Shown: positions 51,844 to 62,700 of the stretch, one piece after another | Position numbering within the stretch: position 1 is the first letter of the stretch | How the letters are laid out: the number at the start of each line of letters is the position of its first letter | From: an uncultured Clostridia bacterium | GTDB lineage: Bacteria > Bacillota > Clostridia > Oscillospirales > Acutalibacteraceae | Reading direction: 5' to 3' | NCBI GenBank assembly: GCA_904420015.1 | Contig: CAJFTS010000008.1 | Coordinates: 1 to 64,000 of the forward strand | DNA: 64,000 bases | Made by a program: the position numbers and the translations under genes | Notes under the pieces: model-generated | Databases searched by the model: none | What the model was told of the DNA's origin: nothing | Seen by the model: only the letters and a program-made list of their open reading frames with translations

Positions 51844-54285
51844 ATGAGAGCCACGCAGAACGATGATCTCCTCTATGAACTGCCCATGCTGGCCCTCAGA
51901 GGACTTGTCCTTTTCCCGGATATGATGCTGCATTTTGATGTGGGGCGCAAAAAGTCCATTGAGGCGCTCAACGCCGCCATGGCCGACGAGCAGAGGATTT
52001 TTCTCGTGTCTCAGCAGGATATCAGGGTCGATGACCCTTCTGAGAACCAATTGTACAAGGTGGGCGTGGTGGCGAAAATCCGCCAAATCCTGCGCATGCC
52101 CAACGACAATGTGCGGGTGCTGGTGGAGGGCCTTTCCCGGGCCAGGTGCTGCCGGGTCGTCAGCAGCCGCCCCTTCTTCCTTGCGCAGGTGGAGGAGCTT
52201 CCCGACCGCCGCGCCCAGGATGAGGTATATGCCGCGGCGCTGATTGCCGAAGTGCAGGACGCCTTTGACGTCTATGCGAACCTGACCAATAAGCTGCCGC
52301 CGGACGTGATTATGAACGTCATCGCCGCGCAGGACCCGGGCTATACGGCGGATTTCATCGCGTCGAACATTATGCTGCGGGTGGAGGATAAGCAGGGGAT
52401 CCTGGAAGAACGGCATCCGTTTAAGCGCCTGGAAAAGCTTATCGTGCTGCTTCGCAGGGAGAATGAAGTGCTGGGGGTCGAACGGCAGATTCACGACAAG
52501 GTGCACGAGCAGATCGACAAAAACCAGCGGGAGTATTATCTGCGCGAGCAGCTGCGGGCCATTTCCAGCGAGCTTTCCGAGGGGGAAAATCCCCAGGAGG
52601 AGGCCCAGCAGTATAAGGAGCGGATCAAGGCGCTCCACTTGGAGAAAGAGGTCGGCGAGAAGCTGATGAAGGAGGCCGACCGGCTTTATAAAATGCCCTT
52701 CGGCTCCCATGAGGCGACGGTAGTGCGCAGTTATCTGGATACCTGCCTGGACCTGCCGTGGAATAAGACGACCAAGGAGAACTTCGATCTGGATACGGCC
52801 CGCAAGGTGCTGGACAAGGATCATTATGGCCTTGAGAAGGTCAAGGAACGTATTCTGGAGCTTTTGGCGGTGCGCAAGCTTACCAGCGGGGTAGGCGGGC
52901 AGATCCTCTGCCTGGTAGGTCCGCCGGGGGTGGGCAAGACCTCCATCGCCCGCTCGATTGCGAAGGCTACCGGCCGCAAGTACGCCCGGGTATCCCTGGG
53001 CGGCGTGCGGGATGAGTCGGACATCCGCGGCCATCGGAAAACTTACATCGGCGCCATGCCGGGACGCATTATCGACGCGCTTCGCCAGGCGGGGGCGAAA
53101 AACGCCATGATCCTCTTAGACGAGGTGGACAAGCTGGGGAGCGATTACCGGGGGGACCCCACCTCCGCGCTTTTGGAGGTGCTCGACAGCGAGCAGAATT
53201 TTGCCTTCCGGGATCATTACGTCGAGGTTCCCTTTGATTTAAGCAACGTCCTTTTTATCACCACTGCAAACAACGCCCAAACTATCCCCGCCCCCCTTTA
53301 CGACCGCATGGAGGTTCTTTCCCTGGGCAGCTACACCCACGAGGAGAAGTTTGCCATTGCGAAAAACCACCTGATTCCCAAGCAGCTGAAAAAGCACGGG
53401 CTTAACGGCCGGCTCTGCCGCATCCGCGACGATGCGGTGCACCTGATGATCGACGGCTATACCAGAGAGGCGGGGGTGCGTACTCTCGAGCGTATCGTCG
53501 CCTCCGTCTGCCGCAAATGCGCCAAGCGCATCGCGTCGGGGGAGGTCAAGTCGGTGACCGTTTCCAAGGCCGCGGCGGAGGAGATGCTGGGCCCGCAGAA
53601 GTTTAAGACCGAGGACATCCGTCATAAGGACGAGGTGGGCGTGGTCAACGGCCTTGCCTGGACCTCGGTCGGCGGGGAGACCATGCCGGTGGAGGTGGCC
53701 GTCCTCGACGGCAACGGCAGGCTGGAGCTCACCGGTTCCCTGGGCGATGTCATGAAGGAATCGGCCAAAGCGGCGGTCAGCTATATCCGTGCAAACTGGT
53801 CCCGGCTTCATGTGGATCATGAATTTTATAAAACGAAGGACATCCATATCCATGTTCCGGAGGGCGCCATTCCCAAGGACGGCCCATCCGCCGGCATCAC
53901 CATTGCCACGGCGCTGGTGTCTGCGCTGACGGATACGCCGGTGAAAGGGGATTTGGCCATGACCGGTGAAATCACCCTGCGCGGCCGCGTCCTGCCCATC
54001 GGCGGGCTCAAGGAAAAGACCATGGCCGCCTTTACCCACGGGATGAAAACCGTCATCATTCCGGCAGAGAATGAGCCGGATCTGCAAGAGGTGTCCGAGC
54101 GGGTAAAAAACGCCATCCGTTTTATTCCGGCCCAGTCGCTCGACACGGTGCTCGAGCACGCTTTGGTCTCCCATCCGGCAGCCCATCCGCCGGAGAAAAA
54201 AACGGCCGAGAGCCCTCAAAAAGCAGACGTTATCCCGGACCTGCCCCATACCCGGACAGGACTGGTAACCGAGAGAGGAATGTAA
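51844..54285 (+). CDS. lon: ATP-dependent protease Lon
   Basis: An 813-residue LonA. N-terminal substrate domain (1-200), coiled coil (about 210-300), AAA+ module with Walker A GPPGVGKTSIARS and Walker B MILLDEVDKLG, and the C-terminal serine protease: catalytic Ser in PKDGPSAGIT and Lys in GGLKEKTMAAF. It degrades misfolded and regulatory proteins. ATG 51844 has GGGAGG upstream. ysxC follows 4 bp later. Confidence 0.97.
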   Translation: MRATQNDDLLYELPMLALRGLVLFPDMMLHFDVGRKKSIEALNAAMADEQRIFLVSQQDIRVDDPSENQLYKVGVVAKIRQILRMPNDNVRVLVEGLSRARCCRVVSSRPFFLAQVEELPDRRAQDEVYAAALIAEVQDAFDVYANLTNKLPPDVIMNVIAAQDPGYTADFIASNIMLRVEDKQGILEERHPFKRLEKLIVLLRRENEVLGVERQIHDKVHEQIDKNQREYYLREQLRAISSELSEGENPQEEAQQYKERIKALHLEKEVGEKLMKEADRLYKMPFGSHEATVVRSYLDTCLDLPWNKTTKENFDLDTARKVLDKDHYGLEKVKERILELLAVRKLTSGVGGQILCLVGPPGVGKTSIARSIAKATGRKYARVSLGGVRDESDIRGHRKTYIGAMPGRIIDALRQAGAKNAMILLDEVDKLGSDYRGDPTSALLEVLDSEQNFAFRDHYVEVPFDLSNVLFITTANNAQTIPAPLYDRMEVLSLGSYTHEEKFAIAKNHLIPKQLKKHGLNGRLCRIRDDAVHLMIDGYTREAGVRTLERIVASVCRKCAKRIASGEVKSVTVSKAAAEEMLGPQKFKTEDIRHKDEVGVVNGLAWTSVGGETMPVEVAVLDGNGRLELTGSLGDVMKESAKAAVSYIRANWSRLHVDHEFYKTKDIHIHVPEGAIPKDGPSAGITIATALVSALTDTPVKGDLAMTGEITLRGRVLPIGGLKEKTMAAFTHGMKTVIIPAENEPDLQEVSERVKNAIRFIPAQSLDTVLEHALVSHPAAHPPEKKTAESPQKADVIPDLPHTRTGLVTERGM

Positions 54286-54289
54286 TCCG

Positions 54290-54880
54290 ATGTTACCGTT
54301 TCATGCCGCCGCTTTTGAGTCGGCTGCGGGGAGGCTTGCCCAGCTCCCCGCGCCCGGCGCGCCGGAGATCGCATTTTCCGGCCGCTCCAATGTAGGGAAG
54401 TCCTCCCTGATTAATAAGGTGCTCAACCGTAAATCGTTGGCCCGCGTCAGCGCGACGCCGGGCAAAACGGTGACCATCAATTTTTATTCCATGCCCGGCG
54501 CCCGGCTGGTGGACCTGCCGGGCTACGGCTATGCCAGATCCTCTCAGAGTGAGAAGGCGCGCTGGTCGAACCTGGTGGAAGGCTATTTCGGCGCCGGCCG
54601 CCCCCTGCGGCTGGTGGCCCAGCTCATCGATATGCGCCACCCGCCTACGGCGGACGATTTGGGGATGCTCGATTATCTTTTGCAAACCGGCGCGCCCTTT
54701 TGCATTGTTTTGACCAAGTGCGACAAGCTCAAGAAAACCCAAAGGATCCAGCGCCGGGCGTCCTTGCAGGAGGACTTGGCCTTTTGCGGCCAGGTCCCGA
54801 TTGTGGAATTTTCCGCCGTCAAGGGAGACGGCGTGGAGGAATTGCGTCGGCTGTTGAGCGAGGCGGCCGAAGCAGAGTAA
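54290..54880 (+). CDS. ysxC: ribosome biogenesis GTP-binding protein YsxC/EngB
   Basis: A 196-residue single-domain GTPase needed for 50S assembly. G1 GRSNVGKSSLI, G2 TPGKT, G3 DLPGYGYAR, G4 LTKCDKLKK and G5 FSAVKGDG. Starts 4 bp after the lon stop, a conserved gene pair. Confidence 0.96.
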   Translation: MLPFHAAAFESAAGRLAQLPAPGAPEIAFSGRSNVGKSSLINKVLNRKSLARVSATPGKTVTINFYSMPGARLVDLPGYGYARSSQSEKARWSNLVEGYFGAGRPLRLVAQLIDMRHPPTADDLGMLDYLLQTGAPFCIVLTKCDKLKKTQRIQRRASLQEDLAFCGQVPIVEFSAVKGDGVEELRRLLSEAAEAE

Positions 54881-54907
54881 ACCAATGAATTTAAGGAGGG
54901 TATACGC

Positions 54908-56206
54908 ATGTTTGTTTCCGATTGCCTGGGGGTCAGCCGGGAAGGGCATCTGACCATCGGCGGGTGCGATACGGTGGCCTTGGCCGCCAAGTACGGCACG
55001 CCCCTTTATGTGATGGATGAGGAGAACATCCGCCAAAGCTGCCGGCAGTTCAAAGCTTCCATCGACGAGTATTACGACGGCAACGGCCTGGTCCTTTACG
55101 CCAGCAAGGCCTTCTCCTGTAAGGAGATCTACCGGGTGGTGGCCTCGGAGGGCTTAGGGGCGGACGTGGTATCCGGCGGCGAGCTGTACACGGCGCTGAA
55201 AGCCGGATTTCCCGCCGAGCGGATTTATTTCCATGGAAATAACAAGACCAGGGAAGAGCTGGTCATGGCGCTGGATGCGGGGGTTCACCGCATTGTGGTC
55301 GACAACCTGACCGAGCTTGCCGTCCTCGACCAGCTCGCCGGGGAAAAGGGCAAGGTGGTGGACATCCTGTTCCGCATCAAGCCCGGCATCGACGCCCATA
55401 CCCACGCCTTTATCCGCACCGGGCAGATCGATTCGAAATTCGGCCTGGCCCTGGAAAACGGCGAGGCGATGGAGGCGGTCAAGGAAGCGATTTCGTTTGA
55501 GAACGTCAATTTGGCCGGGCTTCACTGCCATATCGGTTCCCAGATCCATGAGATCGAGCCCTTTGAGCTGGCGGCGGAGGTTATGCTCACCTTTATCAAG
55601 AAGATTTTCGACGAAACCGGCTTCCTGGTCAAGGAGCTCAATTTGGGCGGCGGTTTCGGCATCAAGTATACCGACGAGGACCGTCCGCAGAAATATACCG
55701 CCTATATGCAGCGGGTATCCGCGGTGGTAAAGAAGAAGGCGGCCCAGTTCAGCCTTCCGGTACCCTATGTGCTCATCGAGCCGGGCCGTTCCATTGCCGC
55801 GCCTGCCGGCATTACCCTGTATACGGTGGGGGCGGTCAAGGAGATCGCCGGCGTGCGCAACTATGTTTCCATTGACGGCGGCATGGTGGACAATCCCCGC
55901 TATGCGCTGTATAAGTCGAGCTATGAGGTACTGCTCGCCAACCGGGCAAACGGGCCGAAGGACTATGTGGCCACCATCGCTGGCCGCTGCTGCGAAAGCG
56001 GGGACTTGATTCAGGAGAATGCCCAGGTGCAAAAGCCAGCCCCGGGCGATATCCTGGCGGTGCTGGCCACCGGCGCTTACAATTATTCGATGGCCTCGAA
56101 TTATAACCGTATCCCCCGCCCGCCGGTGGTGTTCGTCAAGGATGGGGAATCCCGGGTGGTCGTCAAGCGGGAAAGCTTCGAGGACCTCATCCAAAACGAC
56201 CTTTAA
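54908..56206 (+). CDS. lysA: diaminopimelate decarboxylase
   Basis: A 432-residue PLP-dependent alanine-racemase-fold enzyme, final step of lysine synthesis. The PLP lysine is in LYASKAFSC, HCHIGSQIHE binds phosphate with GGGFGIKY, and EPGRSIAAPAG and CESGD complete the active site. AAGGAGG precedes the ATG; 27 bp after ysxC, so it may be in the lon-ysxC transcript. Confidence 0.96.
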   Translation: MFVSDCLGVSREGHLTIGGCDTVALAAKYGTPLYVMDEENIRQSCRQFKASIDEYYDGNGLVLYASKAFSCKEIYRVVASEGLGADVVSGGELYTALKAGFPAERIYFHGNNKTREELVMALDAGVHRIVVDNLTELAVLDQLAGEKGKVVDILFRIKPGIDAHTHAFIRTGQIDSKFGLALENGEAMEAVKEAISFENVNLAGLHCHIGSQIHEIEPFELAAEVMLTFIKKIFDETGFLVKELNLGGGFGIKYTDEDRPQKYTAYMQRVSAVVKKKAAQFSLPVPYVLIEPGRSIAAPAGITLYTVGAVKEIAGVRNYVSIDGGMVDNPRYALYKSSYEVLLANRANGPKDYVATIAGRCCESGDLIQENAQVQKPAPGDILAVLATGAYNYSMASNYNRIPRPPVVFVKDGESRVVVKRESFEDLIQNDL

Positions 56207-56210
56207 GCGG

Positions 56211-56239
56211 TTGACAAATGTGCGCAAATGTGTTTAAAT
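56211..56239 (+). promoter_or_regulatory. promoter of tyrS (T-box leader)
   Basis: TTGACA (56211-56216), 17 bp, TTAAAT (56234-56239). Immediately after the lysA stop. Confidence 0.6.
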
Positions 56240-56245
56240 GATTCC

Positions 56246-56535
56246 CGAACGGCAATGACGGGAATGATGTAGCGGTCCAGTGCGGTCGGTTCAGAGAGTC
56301 TCCGGTTGGTGCGAGGGGGCCCCGCGGAACGTGAAGATACCTTCCCAGCAGCCGCAGCGCTGAAGCGGATGGTGGGTAGGCGCTGCCGCGGGGTGCGCGT
56401 TACAGCGCCGGGAGTTGTATGGAAACGACTCCGTGAGGCCGTCCGTCGTGAGGCGGCGGCAAATAGAGGTGGTACCGCGAAAGCATTTTCGCCCTCTGTT
56501 TTGGGAAAAGCCCCGAAACAGAGGGCTTTTTCGTG
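56246..56535 (+). ncRNA. T-box riboswitch (tyrosine specifier)
   Basis: A standard T-box leader. The specifier codon TAC (56338-56340) sits in GAAGATACC on the 3' side of stem I. The conserved T-box AGGTGGTACCGCG is at 56467-56479 and the terminator (56491-56526, GCCCTCTGTTT with AAACAGAGGGC, then TTTTT) follows. Uncharged tRNA-Tyr is expected to stabilise the antiterminator and switch on tyrS. Confidence 0.92.
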
Positions 56536-56561
56536 CAAAAATAACTTTGGAGGGAAGCAAC

Positions 56562-57791
56562 ATGGGAGTTTTTGAAGAACTCAAGGCAAGGGGCATGATT
56601 GCCCAGATGACCAACGAGGAAAAAATCCGCGATCTTTTGGAGAACGGGCAGGTGACGTTCTACATCGGGTTCGACCCCACGGCGGACAGCCTGCATGTCG
56701 GCCATTTCCTGCAGATGATGGTCATGGCGCATATGCAGCGGGCGGGGCACCGTCCCATCGCCATTCTCGGCGGCGGCACCGCAATGGTGGGGGACCCCAC
56801 CGGCAAAACCGATATGCGTAAAATGATGACCCCTGAAACCATCCAGCATAACGCCGACTGCTTTAAATCCCAGATGCGCCGCTTGGTGGATTTTTCTGAA
56901 GGCAAGGCTATGATGCTCAACAACGCCGATTGGCTGCTGCCGCTTCATTACATTGACTTCCTGCGGGAGATCGGCGTCCATTTTTCCGTCAACAAGATGC
57001 TCACCTATGAGTGCTTCAAGACCCGGCTGGAGCGGGGCTTGTCCTTTATTGAGTTTAACTACATGCTCATGCAGAGCTATGACTTTTTGAAGCTGTACCA
57101 GGACCACGGCTGCGTATTGGAGCTGGGCGGCGACGACCAGTGGGCCAACATCCTCGGCGGCATCGACCTGGTGCGCCGGGTCACCGGCAAGGAGGTCTAC
57201 GGCATGACCTTTACCCTGCTGACCACCAGCGACGGGCGCAAGATGGGCAAAACCGAATCGGGCGCGGTATGGCTGGACCCGGAAAAGACCTCTCCCTATG
57301 AGTTCTTCCAGTATTGGCGCAATGTGGACGATGCGGACGTCATCAAGTGCCTGCGGCTGCTGACCTTCCTGCCTCTTTCCGAGATTGAGAAGATGGCCGC
57401 CTGGCAGGGAAGCCAGCTCAACGCCGCCAAGGAGGTGCTGGCCTTTGAGGTGACGAAGATCATCCACGGGGAAGAGGAGGCCGCGAAGGCGAGAGATGCG
57501 GCCCGCGCCCTCTTCGGCGCGAAGGCGGACGCGGCGGATATGCCCTCCACCACCTTGGCCCCGGCCGACTTTACCGACGGCGCCATTGCGGTGCTCGACC
57601 TGCTGCAAAAGGCGGGGCTTGTCTCCTCGAAGGGGGAAGCCCGCCGTCTCATCGACCAGGGCGGGATTTCCATTGACGAGGAAAAGGTGACCTCGGCAAT
57701 GGCAACGGTGCCGGCGGCACAGTTTGAAAAGGGCCATGTAATCGTGAAGAAGGGGAAAAAGGTTTTCCATAAGGTGCTTGTTGACCGGTAA
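56562..57791 (+). CDS. tyrS: tyrosyl-tRNA synthetase
   Basis: A 409-residue class I aminoacyl-tRNA synthetase. HIGH-like HVGHF in [15 protein letters not shown], the KMSKS-like site KMGKTESGA, and a C-terminal S4 RNA-binding domain ([19 protein letters not shown]). ATG 56562 has GGAGGG upstream. Controlled by the preceding T-box. Confidence 0.96.
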   Translation: MGVFEELKARGMIAQMTNEEKIRDLLENGQVTFYIGFDPTADSLHVGHFLQMMVMAHMQRAGHRPIAILGGGTAMVGDPTGKTDMRKMMTPETIQHNADCFKSQMRRLVDFSEGKAMMLNNADWLLPLHYIDFLREIGVHFSVNKMLTYECFKTRLERGLSFIEFNYMLMQSYDFLKLYQDHGCVLELGGDDQWANILGGIDLVRRVTGKEVYGMTFTLLTTSDGRKMGKTESGAVWLDPEKTSPYEFFQYWRNVDDADVIKCLRLLTFLPLSEIEKMAAWQGSQLNAAKEVLAFEVTKIIHGEEEAAKARDAARALFGAKADAADMPSTTLAPADFTDGAIAVLDLLQKAGLVSSKGEARRLIDQGGISIDEEKVTSAMATVPAAQFEKGHVIVKKGKKVFHKVLVDR

Positions 57792-57803
57792 AGGGGTGGT
57801 GTT

Positions 57804-58451
57804 GTGAGAAAGCATAAGATAAAAAGGATGGCCGCAGCCGTCCTTGCCATAGTAGCACTGGCGATGGCCCTGTCCAGCTGCTCAAGCCGCGTGGATGCTT
57901 CCGCATTTGTCAAGAGTGCGCTGGAGATGCAGTATTTGGGTCAGTACGACGCCTACATGAAGTGTATGGATATTACCGAAGATGAGGCGCAGGAGCTGTA
58001 TCAAGAGGGGATGGAGGCGGAGGTAAGCTATCTTGCCACCATTTTGGGGATAGAGGAGCTTTCCGATTCTTCCGAGGAGCAGCTGGTGGAGCTTTACAAG
58101 CAGATCTGCCTGCACAGCAGCTTTGAAGTGGGAGAAGCCGTCCTTACCGATGAGGAGGCAAAGACCTATTCGGTGGAGGTCACCATCAAGCCCATCAATC
58201 TGCTCACCCTTGCCGCCGATGACCTGATCGCGAACTTTTCCAATACGACCGATACCAACGATCCGGCCTATACCGAGGCGGTTGTGGAAATCCTCAACCG
58301 GCATCTGCCGGATATCGCCAACGAGGATGCAAAAACGGTAACGGTCCAGGTGCTCACCAGCGACGAAGGCGTTTTCTATTTGAAAGAGGAGGACGCCAAC
58401 GAGATTGTCGAAACGATGATAGATTATTCTTCTCTGTTCTCCTATGAATAA
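57804..58451 (+). CDS. predicted lipoprotein, unknown function
   Basis: A 215-residue exported protein with a lipobox (ALSSC at about 22-26) after MRKHKIKRMAAAVLAIVALAM. The mature part is acidic and helical, with two related-looking helical stretches (FVKSALEMQYLGQYDAYMKC, YQEGMEAEVSYLATIL). GTG 57804 has AAGGGG upstream, 12 bp after tyrS; it probably shares the tyrS transcript. Function unknown. Confidence 0.78.
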   Translation: MRKHKIKRMAAAVLAIVALAMALSSCSSRVDASAFVKSALEMQYLGQYDAYMKCMDITEDEAQELYQEGMEAEVSYLATILGIEELSDSSEEQLVELYKQICLHSSFEVGEAVLTDEEAKTYSVEVTIKPINLLTLAADDLIANFSNTTDTNDPAYTEAVVEILNRHLPDIANEDAKTVTVQVLTSDEGVFYLKEEDANEIVETMIDYSSLFSYE

Positions 58452-58453
58452 GA

Positions 58454-58491
58454 GGAAAAGGCGCTTGGGAATTTTCCCAAGCGCCTTTTCC
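58454..58491. terminator. bidirectional terminator
   Basis: An 18-bp inverted repeat (58454-58471/58474-58491), GGAAAAGGCGCTTGGGAA with its complement, between convergent genes. Confidence 0.85.
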
Positions 58492-58501
58492 TTTTCGATA
58501 A

Positions 58502-59308
58502 TCAGGCGCAAAGCTCCTCAAGGGTACCGAAGGTGTAGCCTTCCTCCTCCCATTTGGTGAGCAGCTCGTCGAGGATTTCGCAGTTGGTCTTAGAGGTGCT
58601 GTGCAGCAGCACCACCGCGCCCGGATGGATGCGGGGCAGCAGCTTCGAAAACGCCTCTTCCTTGGTGGGCTGCTTGTCGACATACCAATCCACATAGGCC
58701 AGGCTCCAGAAAACGGTTTTGTACCCCAGCTCGTTTGCCATCTTCAGGTTGGCCTCGCTGTACTTGCCTTGGGGCGGGCGGTAGTATTTTTGCATTTCCT
58801 GCCCGGTGGTCTCCTGGTACAGGGCTTCCAGAGAGGAAATCTCCTCCTGGAAGGAGGCCATGTCGGAGATCTTGGACATATCCGGGTGATGGAAGGTGTG
58901 GTTGCCGACGATATGCCCTTCCTCCACCATCCGTTTGACGAGGTCGGGGCTGGTCTGGATGTAGTTGCCCACAACGAAGAAGGCCGCCTTTGCATTGTGT
59001 TTTTTCAGGGTGTCCAATATGGCGGGGGTGTACCCGTTTTCATATCCTGCGTCAAAGGTCAGATAGATCACCTTTTCCTCCGCGCTGCCGCAGTAGTAGG
59101 CGTTGTTGGCCTTCAGCGCCTCTGCGGAGGCATTGCCCACCGGCGTTTTGCCGTTTTCCTGGAAGCTTAGGCCCCAGTTCGTGTTGGCGGAAGCGTTTGC
59201 AGTGACGCTCTGCCCCTGTGCGAATCCCCAAATCACCGGCACTGCGATGAGAACCAGGCAGCAGGCCAAGGCGATGAGCCATTGCTTCTTCCGTATGACC
59301 AGTACCAT
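58502..59308 (-). CDS. pdaA: polysaccharide deacetylase, PdaA-like
   Basis: A 268-residue NodB-fold deacetylase with an N-terminal membrane anchor or signal (LIALACCLVLIAVPVIWGF). Motifs: TFDAGYENG (metal Asp pair), GNHTFHHPDM (His ligands), RPPQGKYSE, and LLHSTSKTN. The NTNWGLSFQENG stretch before the catalytic domain is typical of PdaA, the enzyme that makes muramic delta-lactam in the spore cortex. Hence a sporulation role is likely. Monocistronic. Confidence 0.87.
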   Translation of the reverse strand: MVLVIRKKQWLIALACCLVLIAVPVIWGFAQGQSVTANASANTNWGLSFQENGKTPVGNASAEALKANNAYYCGSAEEKVIYLTFDAGYENGYTPAILDTLKKHNAKAAFFVVGNYIQTSPDLVKRMVEEGHIVGNHTFHHPDMSKISDMASFQEEISSLEALYQETTGQEMQKYYRPPQGKYSEANLKMANELGYKTVFWSLAYVDWYVDKQPTKEEAFSKLLPRIHPGAVVLLHSTSKTNCEILDELLTKWEEEGYTFGTLEELCA

Positions 59309-59721
59309 ATACCGACTTCACCCTTTCCCTTCTGGCTTTACGTTGTCAGTTCCCTTTATTCCTATGGCACAAAGGGGCGGAATATGTCGCCGCTAGGGGA
59401 AGAAGGACAGGATGCCGGCGAAATAGAGGAGATTTGACCGTCTGTAGTCGCCTGGCAGAGAAACTTACCGTCTCAATGATTCCGATTTCGGACAAATAAA
59501 AGAGATGATTTTCCTCAATCAAAAAAAAGTGAAAAAATACACTGTTTTTATGAAAAAAACAAAAAGTTTTTTATTGCTTTTGGTGAATCACTGTGCTATT
59601 CTGATAATAGTTTTTTCCATACCGATGAAACGATTGTGCAGGTTAAAAATGGAAGGGGGGACTGAAATCCGTTTTTGACAGTCATAAAGCAGAAAGGAAA
59701 TGAAGAAAAAGGAGTATTAGT
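59309..59721. other. intergenic region with a promoter
   Basis: About 410 AT-rich bases between divergent pdaA and the large secreted-protein gene. A plausible promoter for the latter is TTGGTG (59580-59585), 17 bp, GATAAT (59603-59608), giving a leader of about 107 nt. AAGGAG (59706-59714 region) serves as ribosome-binding site. No small gene is supported. Confidence 0.5.
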
Positions 59722-62700
59722 ATGAAGAAGGGAAGAGCACTCTTTCGCACCTGTCTGGCTTTGGTTTTAAGCCTTCAGATGGTGGCGTCCACAATGGCGT
59801 TTACCGCCTTGGCGGATACCAAGCCCATAGCGCCGGCCGCATCGGACAGCGCCCGTCTCCCGGGAGAAGGGGCGGATGCTGAGACGGTGGCGGTCTACCA
59901 GGCGTTTAAGGACCGGCAGATGGAACAGATCAACCACTATGTGGACAATCCCTCCGTTCCCATCGAGGACGGGGAAGGGGGCACCGGGGAATGGGGAGAA
60001 GCCGCCGACAGCGCCGCCTGGGCGAAGGCCGGCTATATGTTTGCCGCTTTGTGGGCCAACCGGGACGTGGAGCGGGCGAATCAATACGTCGTCAGCCTCT
60101 GTAAGGATTATCCGCCTACCCCCGGCACCCAGTCTTATCTGACCTATTTCTGTATGAACCTGATGATGCGCACCTGGTTCTCCTTTTCCGATCAGAGCGA
60201 GCTGTATCCCGGCCGCCTGACTAAGGAGGCCCAAGCCGCGCTGGAGGATTGGTTCTGGCAGTATTTAAGCATCAACGACGGCATTCCCACCGGGAATGAG
60301 TTTTCCGAAGAGCATATCCTGATTAAGGACAGCGGCAACCACGACCTGGTGCAAAGCTCGTCGTTTTATGTCGGCTCCCAGCTGCTGATTTCCTCCGGGA
60401 ATTACGCCGACAAAACCATCGGCGGGCGTACCTTGCAGCAGTACCATGATACCTGGGCGGAACACCTGCGCAAGTTTTTCGACATCCGCGGCCGCAAGGG
60501 CCTGATTGCCGAAGCCGCATCCCCCAGCTATCCGAAGTTTACCATGGATTCCCTCCTTTCCATCTACGATTTCGGCATGGAAGAGGACGTCCATGCGCTG
60601 TGCGAGGCGTTTCTGGACAATTATTATACCGACCTGATTATGGAAACCTACCAAAGCCGCGGCGGGGCGAGGAGCCGTTCCTATAAGAACTACTATTCCG
60701 TCCAGGGGATCGCGGATGCGGGCAATTTCTATAATTACGTACAGTTCGGGATTCCGGAGTATGAGCATGCCTATACCACCGGCACCTCCAAATGCCACCC
60801 GTCCATGCTCAGCACCTGCGCCACCTCCTACCAGGCGCCCTATGTGCTCTATGATTTCGCCGTCCATCCCGAGGACAAGGGCAGCTATCTGTATGAGTCC
60901 ACCCCCTTGGGCCGGGGCGGCAACGGTTCGACCTATAAGGCGCTGCTTCCCTCCAAGACTCTCAAGCAGACCTACGTTACCCCCGACTATATCCTTGGCG
61001 CCGTCACCATCGACCGGACCGAGGAATATATGAAGATCCACACCCAGAATAAGTGGATGGGCGCGGTCTTTGAAGGCGGATTGGCCGAAGGCCAGTACGA
61101 TTCCCGGGTCTATGTTATCGGCAACGGCACTTCCCATATGGGCGAGATCGAGGGCTATGAGGACCGGGGAACCACCGGCTACAACGAGATCGACGGCATC
61201 GGCTCCCAGGGCGCCCTGCTGGTACAGGGTATCCCGGAACGCACCAATTCCGACGACACCCTCGTGTATATCTCCAACGATCTTTACAGCACCAAGGTGG
61301 AAGAGGACGGCTGGCTCTTTGCCTATGATCCCGACGGCACAGGCTATGTGGCCGTCAAGCCCAGCCGCGGCTCCATCAAGAGCACGGTGGATTTCATCGG
61401 CGGCAAATACATAAACTTTACCGAGGATTTTGTGCCGATTGTCATCCAATGCGCCTCGAAGTCGGACTACGCCACCTTTGCCGCATTCATTGCGGCGGTA
61501 AAGGCCACCGAATCCGGATGGACGGGGAACACCTTCCGGTATCAAAACCTTAAGGGTGAGGTCCTGGAAATGTCCACCGAGCAAAACGTCCTCCCAAAGA
61601 AGAACGGCGTCCCGGTGGATCTGACCCCGGAACTGATGTACAACAGCCCCTATGTCAAGGGCGTTTACAACAGCGGGATCGTCACCGTCACCAACACCAA
61701 AAACGAAACCTTCACCATCGATTTCAACGTCCCCGCCGATCCGCTGCGCTCCAAGCTTATCGAGGCGAAAGCCATCGTAGCGGACGAATACAGCATCGAG
61801 AGCTATGCCGCTTTGCAGACGGCCATCCAAGAAGCGCAGAAGGTATACGACAATCCGGATGCTGGCGAGAGCCAGATTCTCGCCGCCATCGAGATCCTCC
61901 AGACCGCCATCGACAGCCTGGAACCATTTACTCCCGAAACGGTTCTCGACGCCCCGGAGTGGGTGAGCCTTGGACAGGTCTTTACCCCCTCCATCAAGCT
62001 TACCAGCCGTACCGGCGAGCTGGAGGATCTGCCCTACTCGACCGTGCTGACGGTGGACGATCCGGACCGTCTCTCCATCGGCGCCAACAACCGTGTAACC
62101 GCCGTGGGCAAGGGGGCCACTGTGCTGCACGCCTCCTTTGACGATTATTCGCAGCTTCCCAGCGACATTTTGTACGCCTATCTCAATGGGCTGACCGCAC
62201 AGACGCTCTATTCCAACGATTTCTCCGACAGCGATATGAGCGCTTTTAAGGGGAAGAATCCCAACAACCTGGTCGTCAGCGACGGCATCCTCAACGTAGG
62301 CAACGGCGTCACCGCCTACTACACCGGCGAAGGCGCGAAGGAATGGCGCAATTACAAGTATTCCGGAAAGATCAAGTTCGGCAATCTCGGCCCGGATGTG
62401 ATTCTGCGCGCCCAGGATGAAAAGAACCACATGATGGTCAGCTTCGGGATAAAATCCCTGATTATCTACACCTGTGTAAACGGCACCTATGAGGCCCAGG
62501 CGGACATTCCGTATTCCTGCCTGGCTGCGGACGGCTTCGATGAATTTGAGATATATGCCGTCGGCAGCACCTACATCGTCTATGTAAACGGCGTTTTGGT
62601 GACGATCTATCAGGACGATACCTATCCGGCCGGCTCGGTTGGCTTGCGAACCTCCAGCAAGGCCAGCTACACCGCCGACGACCTGAAGGTGGAAATCCTG

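Noticed and set aside
60265-62430. 721-codon minus-strand ORF opposite the large secreted protein
   Set aside because: It is a mirror of a GC-rich coding frame; the plus strand has a signal peptide, repeated domains and a ribosome-binding site.
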